DNA from: Flavobacteriaceae bacterium
GTDB taxonomy: Bacteria > Bacteroidota > Bacteroidia > Flavobacteriales > Flavobacteriaceae
Direction of reading: 5' to 3'
Assembly (NCBI GenBank): GCA_017858055.1
Contig: JAFMCA010000009.1
Span: forward strand, 1-57,315
Length of the DNA: 57,315 nucleotides
Made by a program: the position numbers and the translations under genes. Under the pieces are notes generated by a model. The model ran no database searches. It was not told the origin of the DNA and was given only the letters and a program-made list of their open reading frames with translations. Positions 50,962 to 57,315 of this stretch are shown here, piece by piece (within the stretch, counting starts at the first letter, position 1; the number at the start of each line of letters is the position of its first letter).

Positions 50962-51693
50962 ATGAAAATTACAGTTTTTTTATGGGTTTCCATACTCTTT
51001 TCCACAATCCTTTTGGGTCAAGAGCGAAGACCAATTAAAGGAGTGTTGCTTTATAAAAATACCGTGGTAGTTGCGGCCAATGTGGTAAATAATACCGCTC
51101 AAATCAATACCATTACCAATAGTGATGGAGAGTTTGAAATCGAGGTTGCCGAGGGAGATGAGGTTATTTTTTCTTCCGTACAATACCAAATAAAAGCAGT
51201 AAAAGTAACTGCTGAAATCTTGGCTTTAAACCGAATGGTTGTCAGTGTAAATGAAAATATTACCGCCTTGAAAGAAGTAGTGGTGACCACCGAAGATGTA
51301 GAGAAATTTTTAAATCTCAAAGAAGAAGAATTCAAGGGCTTTGATTACGAACAAGACAAATCAACCCGGATAAACAATGAATTGACGGACGACCGATTGC
51401 TTTCTAATGGAATCAACTTTGTAAACATTGCAAAGCTTATTATGAAAGCCCTAAGTAATAAAACTGAGGAAGAGCAAATGCGAATGAAACCCAGTGAAGT
51501 TCTGCCTCTAGTTTTTGAAACTTCTTTTTTCGAACAAGATTTAGAACTTCAAAAAGATCAGGTGGTTGGATTTTTAGAATATATCGACACGCAAATGAAA
51601 ACCAGTTCTTTGTTAAAACAAAGTCAACAATTCCAATTGATTGATTTTTTAATAAGCAAAAGTAAAGCCTACAAAGAAACCCTGAAGGAATAA
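50962..51693 (+). CDS. Exported carboxypeptidase-like regulatory domain protein
   Basis: The 243-residue protein has a signal peptide (MKITVFLWVSILFSTILLGQ) and an N-terminal carboxypeptidase-like regulatory (CarboxypepD_reg-like) beta domain: PIKGVLLYKNTVVVAANVVNN, TITNSDGEFEIEVAEGDEVIFSSVQY and LNRMVVSVNENITALKEVVV. This module is commonly found at the N-terminus of SusC/TonB receptors, but here the barrel is missing. The rest is acidic and helical. It is followed by a DUF6702-like gene and an M1 metallopeptidase gene, which may be part of the same exported system. Function unknown. Confidence 0.75.
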   Translation: MKITVFLWVSILFSTILLGQERRPIKGVLLYKNTVVVAANVVNNTAQINTITNSDGEFEIEVAEGDEVIFSSVQYQIKAVKVTAEILALNRMVVSVNENITALKEVVVTTEDVEKFLNLKEEEFKGFDYEQDKSTRINNELTDDRLLSNGINFVNIAKLIMKALSNKTEEEQMRMKPSEVLPLVFETSFFEQDLELQKDQVVGFLEYIDTQMKTSSLLKQSQQFQLIDFLISKSKAYKETLKE

Positions 51694-51706
51694 GAGATCT
51701 ATTGCC

Positions 51707-52213
51707 ATGCAACTACTGCTTTTTTTGTGGATATCCCATACTCTTTTGGGAATTAATGAACCAAACCCCTCACATAAATTTTATGTCAGTACCACTGAAA
51801 TTGAATTTAAAGAGGATTCAAAGTCCCTTCAGATTACCTCTCAGCTTTTTATTGATGATATCGAATTGCAGTTGAGATCCAATCAAAATGACCTAAAACT
51901 GGCCCCTGATTCCAATGCAGTTTTGGTGGACAGTTTGCTAAGAAATTATTTTGAAAATGCACTTCAATTTTCCGCTCAAGGAAAGGAATTCAATTTCACT
52001 TTTTTAGGTAAAGAATATAAAAACGATATCGTTCAATGTTATCTTGAGCTCCAATTTGAGGAGGTTCCTGTACAAATCGAATTGAAAAACACGTTGCTTT
52101 TCAATCTTTTTGAGGAACAACAAAATATCGTTCATTTTAAATTCCAGGGGCAACGTAAGAGCTTTTTATTACATCAAAAAAAGCCAAGTGTTTCTCTTTC
52201 ATTGTCTCCTTAA
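51707..52213 (+). CDS. DUF6702-family-like exported protein
   Basis: This 168-residue protein starts with a hydrophobic signal-like segment (MQLLLFLWISHTLLG) and continues as a beta-rich exported domain: HKFYVSTTEIEFKEDSKSLQITSQLFIDDIELQLR, DSLLRNYFENALQF, and a Gln/Glu-rich C-terminus. The HKFYVSxTxIExxxxxxxLQIT pattern resembles a small Bacteroidota family of unknown function (DUF6702) that often lies next to M1 peptidases. The gene is 13 nt after the carboxypeptidase-like gene and 58 nt before the M1 peptidase gene. Confidence 0.65.
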   Translation: MQLLLFLWISHTLLGINEPNPSHKFYVSTTEIEFKEDSKSLQITSQLFIDDIELQLRSNQNDLKLAPDSNAVLVDSLLRNYFENALQFSAQGKEFNFTFLGKEYKNDIVQCYLELQFEEVPVQIELKNTLLFNLFEEQQNIVHFKFQGQRKSFLLHQKKPSVSLSLSP

Positions 52214-52271
52214 TTTTTGCGTTTTTAATGAATGCTGAATTATGTATATTTAGCCAAAACAAATCCCAATT

Positions 52272-54557
52272 ATGATAAATTTCTCTTGTTTACGAAACTC
52301 AACCGTGGTGATTTTATCCCTGACAGCTCTAATGCTTTCAGCACAAACACCTCAAGGACATACAAATGGCAATAAGTTCAGACAACTTTACGACCAATTT
52401 GCAGATCCCAATAAATATCACACTGCCTCTGGTGCACCTGGGGTCGAATACTTCCAACAGCAAGTTGATTATGTCATGGATGTTGAGTTGGATGATGAAA
52501 AAAGTAAATTATATGGTGAAGAGACAATTACCTATACGAACAATTCTCCTGATGCATTACCCTATTTATGGCTTCAATTGGATCAAAATATTCGTAAAAA
52601 AGATGCCCCTGCTTTAGAAAAAAATGGGGCGAATAGCGCGATTACGTTGAGTCCCTCGTCTTTTGTTAGCGATTACGTTAAAGAGCCCTTTGATGGAGGT
52701 TTTAATATCGAATGGGTACAAGATGCAAACGGTAACACCTTACCCTATAAGATTAACCAAACCATGATGCGAGTTGATTTGCCAGAAGCCATCCAACCCG
52801 GAGGGATCTATGTGTTTAAAATAAAATGGTGGTACAACATTAATAACCACGTAGAAGGAAGAGGCCGTTCGGGGTATGAATATTTTGAAGAGGATGGAAA
52901 CAAAGCCTATGTTATCGCTCAATTTTTTCCCAGACTTTGTGTATATAATGACGTAGAAGGGTGGCAAAACTATCAGTTTTGGGGAAATGGAGAGTTTGCC
53001 TTGGAATTTGGCGATTATAAAGTCAACATCACCGTTCCCTCCGATCATATTATGGAAGCTACTGGAAGGTTACAAAATCCAAAGGAGGTTCTTAGTAAAG
53101 AGGAGTACGCTCGATTTCAGGCATCCGAAAAAAGTTATGATAAACCTCTTTTAATTGTAACGGAAGAGGAAGCAAGAGCAAAGGAATCCTCTTTTTCAAA
53201 AAAGAAAACTACTTGGAAATATCAAGCAAAAAACGTTCGTGATTTTGGATTTGCCACTTCTCGAAAATTTATATGGGAGCGACAAGCCGTACAAGTTGGG
53301 AATCAGAAAGTGATGGCCGTATCTCTATATCCGAAAGAGGGAAATCCCCTTTGGGAAGAATATTCCACTAAAGCAGTGGTCCAGACACTACAAACCTATT
53401 CCAAGTTCACTTTTGAGTATCCTTACCCCAAAGCTGTTTCAGTTCACGCAAAAAATCAAGGAATGGAATATCCAATGATTTGCTGGAATTATGGTCGTCC
53501 AGATAAAGACGGTCAGTATTCAGATCGAACTAAATTTGGAATGATTAGCGTCATTATTCACGAGGTAGGGCATAACTTTTTCCCGATGATTGTCAATTCA
53601 GACGAGCGACAGTGGGGCTGGATGGACGAGGGATTGGACACCTTCGTTCAATATTTAACTGAACAAGAGTTTGGTGAAACCCATCCTGAAGCCATATTGG
53701 GTTTTCAAAAATATCCTTCTCGTAGAGGCGCTCCACAAAATATCGTTCCCTATATGGCAGGGGATCAAGAATTTATTTCGCCGATCATGTCAAACCCAGA
53801 GAATGTATATCAGCTGGGTCCAAACGCTTATGCAAAACCTGCCACAGCGCTCAATATTCTGAGAGAAACCGTTATGGGGAGAGAAGCTTTTGATCATGCA
53901 TTTAAAACCTATGCGCAACGATGGATGTTTAAACACCCAACTCCAGAGGATTTTTTCAGAACTATGGAGGATGCCTCAGCAATTGATTTAGATTGGTTTT
54001 GGAGGGGTTGGTTTTACACCACTGATGTGGTGGATATTGGGGTAAAAAAAGTTAAAAAATACTATTATTCAGATACACCCGATGCAAACGCAAAAGAGCG
54101 TTTAAAGGAATATGATTACAACTTGGACGACCTCCCAGAGATGGTTTTTAAGATCGATGAAGACAGTGAAATGTTTGATCCTAATAAAATTAAGAACAAT
54201 GCTTTGGAGGGATCTGAACTGTTAAAAAACCATTTGGAAAAAGAAGGGATCTCTGCCGATCGAATTCCAAAATATTTTTATGAAGTAGAATTCGAAAAAC
54301 CAGGTGGTTTAGTCATGCCTCTTATTGTGGAGTATGCCTATGCCGACGGATCTAAGGAGCGGGTTACCTACCCTGTGCAACTTTGGAGAAAAAATGATGC
54401 TAGCGTAAAAAAAGTCATAACCTCTGATAAAGAGTTGATCAGCGTAACCGTTGACCCCGATCAGGAAACAGCAGATATAAATTCTGATAACAACAGTTGG
54501 CCAAGAAAAGAAGCGCCTTCCGACTTTGAAAAATTTAAAGAAAAAATTAAAGGATAA
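52272..54557 (+). CDS. M1 family metallopeptidase, exported
   Basis: The 761-residue protein has a signal peptide (NFSCLRNSTVVILSLTALMLSAQ), an N-terminal beta-sandwich domain (VDYVMDVELDDEKSKLYGEETITYTNNS) and a gluzincin catalytic domain with HEVGHN (His430, Glu431, His434) and the third zinc ligand Glu453 in WMDEGLDTF. The typical GAMEN loop is replaced by QGMEYP, which fits the LTA4-hydrolase-like group of Bacteroidota. It would be an aminopeptidase in the periplasm or at the cell surface. A terminator-like hairpin follows. Confidence 0.88.
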   Translation: MINFSCLRNSTVVILSLTALMLSAQTPQGHTNGNKFRQLYDQFADPNKYHTASGAPGVEYFQQQVDYVMDVELDDEKSKLYGEETITYTNNSPDALPYLWLQLDQNIRKKDAPALEKNGANSAITLSPSSFVSDYVKEPFDGGFNIEWVQDANGNTLPYKINQTMMRVDLPEAIQPGGIYVFKIKWWYNINNHVEGRGRSGYEYFEEDGNKAYVIAQFFPRLCVYNDVEGWQNYQFWGNGEFALEFGDYKVNITVPSDHIMEATGRLQNPKEVLSKEEYARFQASEKSYDKPLLIVTEEEARAKESSFSKKKTTWKYQAKNVRDFGFATSRKFIWERQAVQVGNQKVMAVSLYPKEGNPLWEEYSTKAVVQTLQTYSKFTFEYPYPKAVSVHAKNQGMEYPMICWNYGRPDKDGQYSDRTKFGMISVIIHEVGHNFFPMIVNSDERQWGWMDEGLDTFVQYLTEQEFGETHPEAILGFQKYPSRRGAPQNIVPYMAGDQEFISPIMSNPENVYQLGPNAYAKPATALNILRETVMGREAFDHAFKTYAQRWMFKHPTPEDFFRTMEDASAIDLDWFWRGWFYTTDVVDIGVKKVKKYYYSDTPDANAKERLKEYDYNLDDLPEMVFKIDEDSEMFDPNKIKNNALEGSELLKNHLEKEGISADRIPKYFYEVEFEKPGGLVMPLIVEYAYADGSKERVTYPVQLWRKNDASVKKVITSDKELISVTVDPDQETADINSDNNSWPRKEAPSDFEKFKEKIKG

Positions 54558-54566
54558 CTAAAAATA

Positions 54567-54606
54567 AAAACGATTGAATCCCTACTTTTTTCAACCGTTT
54601 TTTTAG
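54567..54606 (+). terminator. Intrinsic terminator after the M1 peptidase gene
   Basis: AAAACGATTGAA and TTCAACCGTTTT pair at 11 of 12 positions (one A-C mismatch) around a short loop, followed by a run of T. The stem starts about 10 nt after the M1 stop codon and lies upstream of the tatA promoter. Confidence 0.82.
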
Positions 54607-54615
54607 GAAACATTC

Positions 54616-54623
54616 TATCTTTG
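54616..54623 (+). promoter_or_regulatory. Possible -7 element of the tatA promoter
   Basis: TATCTTTG fits TAnnTTTG and is 16 nt before the tatA ATG. The only -33-like T-rich sequence (TTTTTTC at 54586-54592) is inside the preceding terminator and at a long spacing, so the promoter is only partly supported. Confidence 0.42.
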
Positions 54624-54639
54624 TTTAAAATTCTTGTAC

Positions 54640-54918
54640 ATGCTTTTATTTATTAGCGGGGCAGAAATCGTTTTTGTTTTCTTTATTGTGCTGCTTGTTT
54701 TTGGTGCTGACAAAATACCTTCTATTGCAAGAACTCTTGCAAAAGGAATGACCCAAGTGCGTCAAGCCACAAATGATATCAAAAGCGAAATTCAAAAATC
54801 TGTAGACGTCGACATCGAAAATCCTACCAAATCAATTACTAAAGAAATAAAAAAAGAAGTGGATGGAGTAAAAAAGGATTTTCTGGATTTAGAAGATTCT
54901 ATTCGACGTGATTTGTAA
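54640..54918 (+). CDS. tatA: Twin-arginine translocase subunit TatA/TatE family
   Basis: The 92-residue protein has one N-terminal membrane helix (ISGAEIVFVFFIVLLVFGADKIPSIARTL) followed by the amphipathic helix that starts with FGADKIP, a variant of the TatA FGxxKLP hinge. The charged C-terminal tail (Lys, Glu, Asp; KSITKEIKKEVDGVKKDF) is typical. It is part of the pathway that exports folded proteins. The start is the ATG at 54640; a TTG two codons upstream is less likely. No tatC gene is near. Its stop overlaps the convergent O-methyltransferase gene by 20 nt. Confidence 0.88.
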   Translation: MLLFISGAEIVFVFFIVLLVFGADKIPSIARTLAKGMTQVRQATNDIKSEIQKSVDVDIENPTKSITKEIKKEVDGVKKDFLDLEDSIRRDL

Positions 54919-55594
54919 GCACTCTACTCAGTGTTAACCCATCTCTTAGTGGAAGTAATATCGTTTGAACCCTTGGGTCTTCCCTTAATTTTGTATTGTA
55001 TTTTTGTAATGCTAACGTATTGTAGTCTTTTGGATCTGCTTGATGCAGTACCTTTCCGCTCCACAAGACATTGTCTGATAGGATTAATCCTCCCACTCTC
55101 ATTTTTGGGAGTACAGCTTCAAAATAGGCTTCGTAGTTTTCTTTATCTGCATCAATAAAAACGATATCGAAGGGGCCTTTAATTCGGGGGAGGACTTCTA
55201 ATGCGAAGCCTATATGTCTTATTATTCTGGAATCATATATACTTCTTTTGAAGTAACGTTCTTGGATGCTCACAAGTTCTTCATTACAATCTATGGTGTG
55301 TAGCACTCCATTTTCAGCCAATCCCTCGGCTAAACACAAGGTGGCATATCCTGTAAAAGTTCCAATTTCAACTATGGTTTTCGCTTGAGTAAGGTGAGAT
55401 AATAAGCTCAAAAAACGACCTTGTAATCTTCCGCTCATCATTCGAGGCTGCAATACTTTTTGATGGGTTTCTTTTTCTAATTCGATCAGCAAGTCTGGAA
55501 TGACTTCGCTGTGTTCTGTAGCGTATGCAAACCAGTTGGGATCAGATCCCTCAGAATTTGTTGAAAGTTTATTTTTTGGGTCTGGCATACTCAA
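54899..55594 (-). CDS. O-methyltransferase (class I SAM-dependent, catechol-like)
   Basis: The 231-residue enzyme is close to bacterial catechol/caffeoyl-CoA-like O-methyltransferases. It has MMSGRLQGRFLSLL, the SAM site IVEIGTFTGYATLCLAEGL, HTIDCNEELVSIQ, and the metal-binding FDIVFIDADKENYEAYFEAVLPKMRVGGLILSDNVLWSGKV. The start is either Met1 (55594) or Met3 (55588); both overlap the end of the flavin reductase gene. Family members methylate catechols; the substrate here is unknown. It is co-directional with the flavin reductase gene, with which it may be co-transcribed. Confidence 0.85.
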   Translation of the reverse strand: MSMPDPKNKLSTNSEGSDPNWFAYATEHSEVIPDLLIELEKETHQKVLQPRMMSGRLQGRFLSLLSHLTQAKTIVEIGTFTGYATLCLAEGLAENGVLHTIDCNEELVSIQERYFKRSIYDSRIIRHIGFALEVLPRIKGPFDIVFIDADKENYEAYFEAVLPKMRVGGLILSDNVLWSGKVLHQADPKDYNTLALQKYNTKLREDPRVQTILLPLRDGLTLSRVLTNHVE

Positions 55595-56186
55595 AACGTT
55601 CTAATAAAGCGGGGAGTGCATAGCCATCCAATCCATTGATACTGACGATTTCTCCTTGATCCAATTGAACCCAACCGTCCTCCCCTAAAAGGGGCGAGTC
55701 TATATATAAATGTTCGATTTGGGCTACGATCAAGATGGTGTCGTTTTCTAGAATTGAATATTCATTCAGGTACCGACAACCCATTTGAATAGGCGCACCA
55801 TGAACATAGGGCGCTTCCCATCCCTCTTTATATTGAGGCTTCAATTGCGTTTGATCAAATTCTGAAATTTCTTCAGAGTATTTTGCTGAAGTGTGGTGGG
55901 CATCTTCTATTTGTCCCTTGGAAATAGCATTTAAAGTAAAGATACCGTTGGCTTTCATATTCGCATGAGAATGTCTTGGAACGGTTGTAGGACGTAAAAT
56001 AAATCCAAGGAGAGCTGGATTGCTCCCCAAATGAACTACAGAGCTTAAGACAGCAAGGTTTTCGATTCCAGAGTGGGAAACGGTACCCAGTAAGTGTGCC
56101 GATTTATAGCCTGTTACGCTGTTGATTAAATTGAGACGATAAATTTTTGAAAACCCTTCGAGGTCCTCTTTTTGAAAATAGTGCAT
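55569..56186 (-). CDS. Flavin reductase-like domain protein
   Basis: The 205-residue protein belongs to the flavin reductase/FMN-binding split-barrel group: NLINSVTGYKSAHLLGTV, LAVLSSVVHLGSNPALLGFILRPTTVPRHSH, and NGIFTLNAISKGQIEDAHHTSAKY. It probably binds FMN and reduces flavin with NAD(P)H or acts as a subunit of a two-component monooxygenase. The stop lies 26 nt inside the O-methyltransferase gene. An aromatic substrate is tempting because of that neighbour, but there is no direct evidence. Confidence 0.8.
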   Translation of the reverse strand: MHYFQKEDLEGFSKIYRLNLINSVTGYKSAHLLGTVSHSGIENLAVLSSVVHLGSNPALLGFILRPTTVPRHSHANMKANGIFTLNAISKGQIEDAHHTSAKYSEEISEFDQTQLKPQYKEGWEAPYVHGAPIQMGCRYLNEYSILENDTILIVAQIEHLYIDSPLLGEDGWVQLDQGEIVSINGLDGYALPALLERFEYARPKK

Positions 56187-56224
56187 TTTTCTTTCAAAGA
56201 TAAGGAGTTTAAAACCTCTGTGTT

Positions 56225-56419
56225 TTATGAATTGGACTTCTTATCAAACTGAAGCACCAAATAGATAATGACTCCTACAGCAATTACTAAAACACCCAGA
56301 TAGCGATAATGATCTAGAGTTTCTCCTGTAGATAAAAAACCTTCCAAAATCTCTTTATCAAGAAATGAGATAAAAAGTGCTAAGGGAAGAAGGAAAAGTA
56401 AAAAACGAAATTTTTTCAA
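56225..56419 (-). CDS. Small hypothetical membrane protein
   Basis: This 64-residue ORF starts with TTG at 56419 and encodes two hydrophobic segments: KFRFLLFLLPLALFISFL and GVLVIAVGVIIYLVLQF, the second followed by a basic end (DKKSNS). There is no in-frame ATG that would keep both helices. It may be a real small membrane protein between the flavin reductase and the divergent DUF2147 gene, or a chance ORF; the two well-placed helices favour it. No function is recognised. Confidence 0.5.
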   Translation of the reverse strand: MKKFRFLLFLLPLALFISFLDKEILEGFLSTGETLDHYRYLGVLVIAVGVIIYLVLQFDKKSNS

Positions 56420-56490
56420 ACGGATAGGATTAAAATTGCTATTTTACGAATATAGTCATAGATTTTAAATTAATTAAAACAAACAAGACG

Positions 56491-56910
56491 ATGATACTAT
56501 TCTATTCTTCCTTATTTTTTCTTTTTTCTACCTTCTTTCAAACGACTTCTGTAGAAGGGATATGGATTACCAAAGACGATGAAACGGGTTTGGAAAAATC
56601 AGAAGTTTTAATCTACATGGAAAAGGGTAAACTCTATGGGAAAATAACCGAACTGCTCCTTCCCGAAGATCAAGGGAAAAAATGTGTTAACTGTAAGGGG
56701 AGCAATAAAGATCTGCCTATGGTTGGCATGATCATTATAAATGACATGCAGTTGGATGAGGAAAGCTGGGAAGAGGGTACCATATTGGATCCCAAATCGG
56801 GGAAAGTATATGATTGTTCACTTAGCCTAGAGGATGAAAACACGCTAAAAGTTAGGGGATATTTAGGTTTTTCAATTTTAGGAAGGACGCAGACTTGGCG
56901 AAGAAAATAA
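56491..56910 (+). CDS. DUF2147 domain-containing exported protein
   Basis: The 139-residue protein has a hydrophobic N-terminus (MILFYSSLFFLFSTFFQTT) that acts as a signal peptide, and a DUF2147 domain. VEGIWITKDDETGLEKSEVLIYMEKGKLYGKITELL, CVNCKGSNKDLPMVGM, then ILDPKSGKVYDCSLSLEDENTLKVRGYLGFSILGRTQTW are the family's conserved beta strands. It is probably periplasmic or surface exposed, and its function is unknown. A strong terminator follows 4 nt after the stop. Confidence 0.85.
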   Translation: MILFYSSLFFLFSTFFQTTSVEGIWITKDDETGLEKSEVLIYMEKGKLYGKITELLLPEDQGKKCVNCKGSNKDLPMVGMIIINDMQLDEESWEEGTILDPKSGKVYDCSLSLEDENTLKVRGYLGFSILGRTQTWRRK

Positions 56911-56914
56911 AAAT

Positions 56915-56952
56915 AAAAAAATCGCCAGGAGATAAATTCTAGGCGATTTTTA
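56915..56952 (+). terminator. Intrinsic terminator after the DUF2147 gene
   Basis: AAAAATCGCC pairs with GGCGATTTTT (ending near 56951) around a 15-nt loop, a stem of 10 bp or more with a T-rich 3' arm. It directly follows the stop codon and ends the transcript. Confidence 0.85.
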
Positions 56953-57260
56953 ACTTTAAACTAAAAACAAAAAATTGAATTAATTGAACTAAAATCTATA
57001 ATTAATTAATTATAATTCAAAGATAGTTTCAATACATTGATTTTGTTTTATCAAAACAAGCAAAAAGAGCATTTTTATTGAATAATCAATAATCGCTTCA
57101 TGAATTTAGGGAATCACCATTGAAGTTGAAGTCCTATGTGAATATCATAAAGAATTGAGGTTTGTGATTTTTTTAATTTTTTAAAATTTCAATTCAAAAA
57201 TTTGGAGGAGGATTTCAGTAGAAAAGAATATCTTTGTTTTTCTACTTCAAGTAAATTTGA
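56953..57260. other. AT-rich intergenic region before the tRNA
   Basis: The 308 bp between the terminator and the tRNA have no ORF with coding features, and are very AT-rich, including a TAATTAATTAATTATAATT-like stretch near 57000 and a GTTTTATCAAAAC inverted repeat near 57049. Towards the right end a promoter-like sequence appears (57229-57236). No attachment site, tandem repeat array or small RNA was recognised. Confidence 0.5.
57229..57236 (+). promoter_or_regulatory. Probable -7 element of the tRNA promoter
   Basis: TATCTTTG matches TAnnTTTG, 24 nt before the tRNA. A TTTG (57201-57204) is upstream at 24 nt, longer than the usual 19-21. A second TAAATTTG (57252-57259) directly abuts the tRNA and is probably too close to act as a promoter. 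Confidence 0.5.
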
Positions 57261-57315
57261 GGGTGTTTAGCTCAGTTGGTTTAGAGCGCTACCTTGACAG
57301 GGTAGAGGTCATAGG
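57261..57315 (+). tRNA. tRNA-Val (anticodon GAC), 3' end outside the window
   Basis: GGGTGTTTAGCTCAGTTGG gives the acceptor strand, D-stem and D-loop. The anticodon arm is CTACC-TTGACAG-GGTAG with anticodon GAC (Val). The variable region and the beginning of the T-arm follow, then the window ends. The start was set at the first G of GGGTGTT. The T-loop and 3' acceptor strand cannot be checked. Confidence 0.9.

Overview
The window is a 57.3 kb stretch of AT-rich, densely coded chromosome from a member of the Bacteroidota, most likely the family Flavobacteriaceae. The evidence is a GldA-type gliding ATPase, a type IX secretion Plug-family protein, a full Na+-translocating NADH:quinone reductase (NQR) operon, a split MetH, and several promoters of the Bacteroidota form TTTG-N19-21-TAnnTTTG. 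I see no prophage, insertion sequence, CRISPR array or island. Genus or species cannot be assigned from the sequence alone.

Layout. 1-5.2 kb: the end of a ferredoxin-NADP reductase gene, then a SAM-I riboswitch controlling the split metH genes and metF. 5.2-8.1 kb (minus): gldA behind two membrane-protein genes. 8.2-12.3 kb: a promoter, a 22-residue Phe/Tyr-rich leader peptide and a terminator/antiterminator, followed by prephenate dehydratase, an aminotransferase, prephenate dehydrogenase and a DAHP synthase-chorismate mutase fusion. 12.3-21 kb: a membrane protein, a frameshifted PPK2 gene, two genes for a desaturase and an aminotransferase, rsmG, pruA, apaG and the Plug-family gene. 21-28.4 kb: nqrABCDEF, a small conserved-looking gene and apbE, which supplies the covalent FMN of NQR.

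28.4-57.3 kb holds housekeeping genes: gpmI-thioredoxin lipoprotein-map-methyltransferase; rsgA-dtd; murB with an aminotransferase; valS; the rsfS-ftsH-LUD-cdsA-psd cluster; birA, pyrE, a Nudix gene, coaD, ddl, a PASTA protein and rluD; yaaA; a 34-codon gene for ribosomal protein bTHX; a VanY-like peptidase and an acetyltransferase; a block of exported proteins ending in an M1 metallopeptidase; tatA; an O-methyltransferase and a flavin reductase; and a tRNA-Val(GAC) cut off by the right edge.

The most notable element is the pheA-operon attenuator at about 8185-8356. Aromatic codons make up 8 of 11 consecutive codons of a very short ORF. A 13-position antiterminator overlaps the leader stop codon and is mutually exclusive with an intrinsic terminator just before pheA. 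The geometry matches classical ribosome-mediated attenuation and would tie the entry step of the shikimate pathway and the Phe/Tyr branch to Phe-tRNA and Tyr-tRNA charging. A second RNA switch, the metH SAM-I riboswitch, has an unusual downstream sequence that can invade the 5' strand of its P1 helix.
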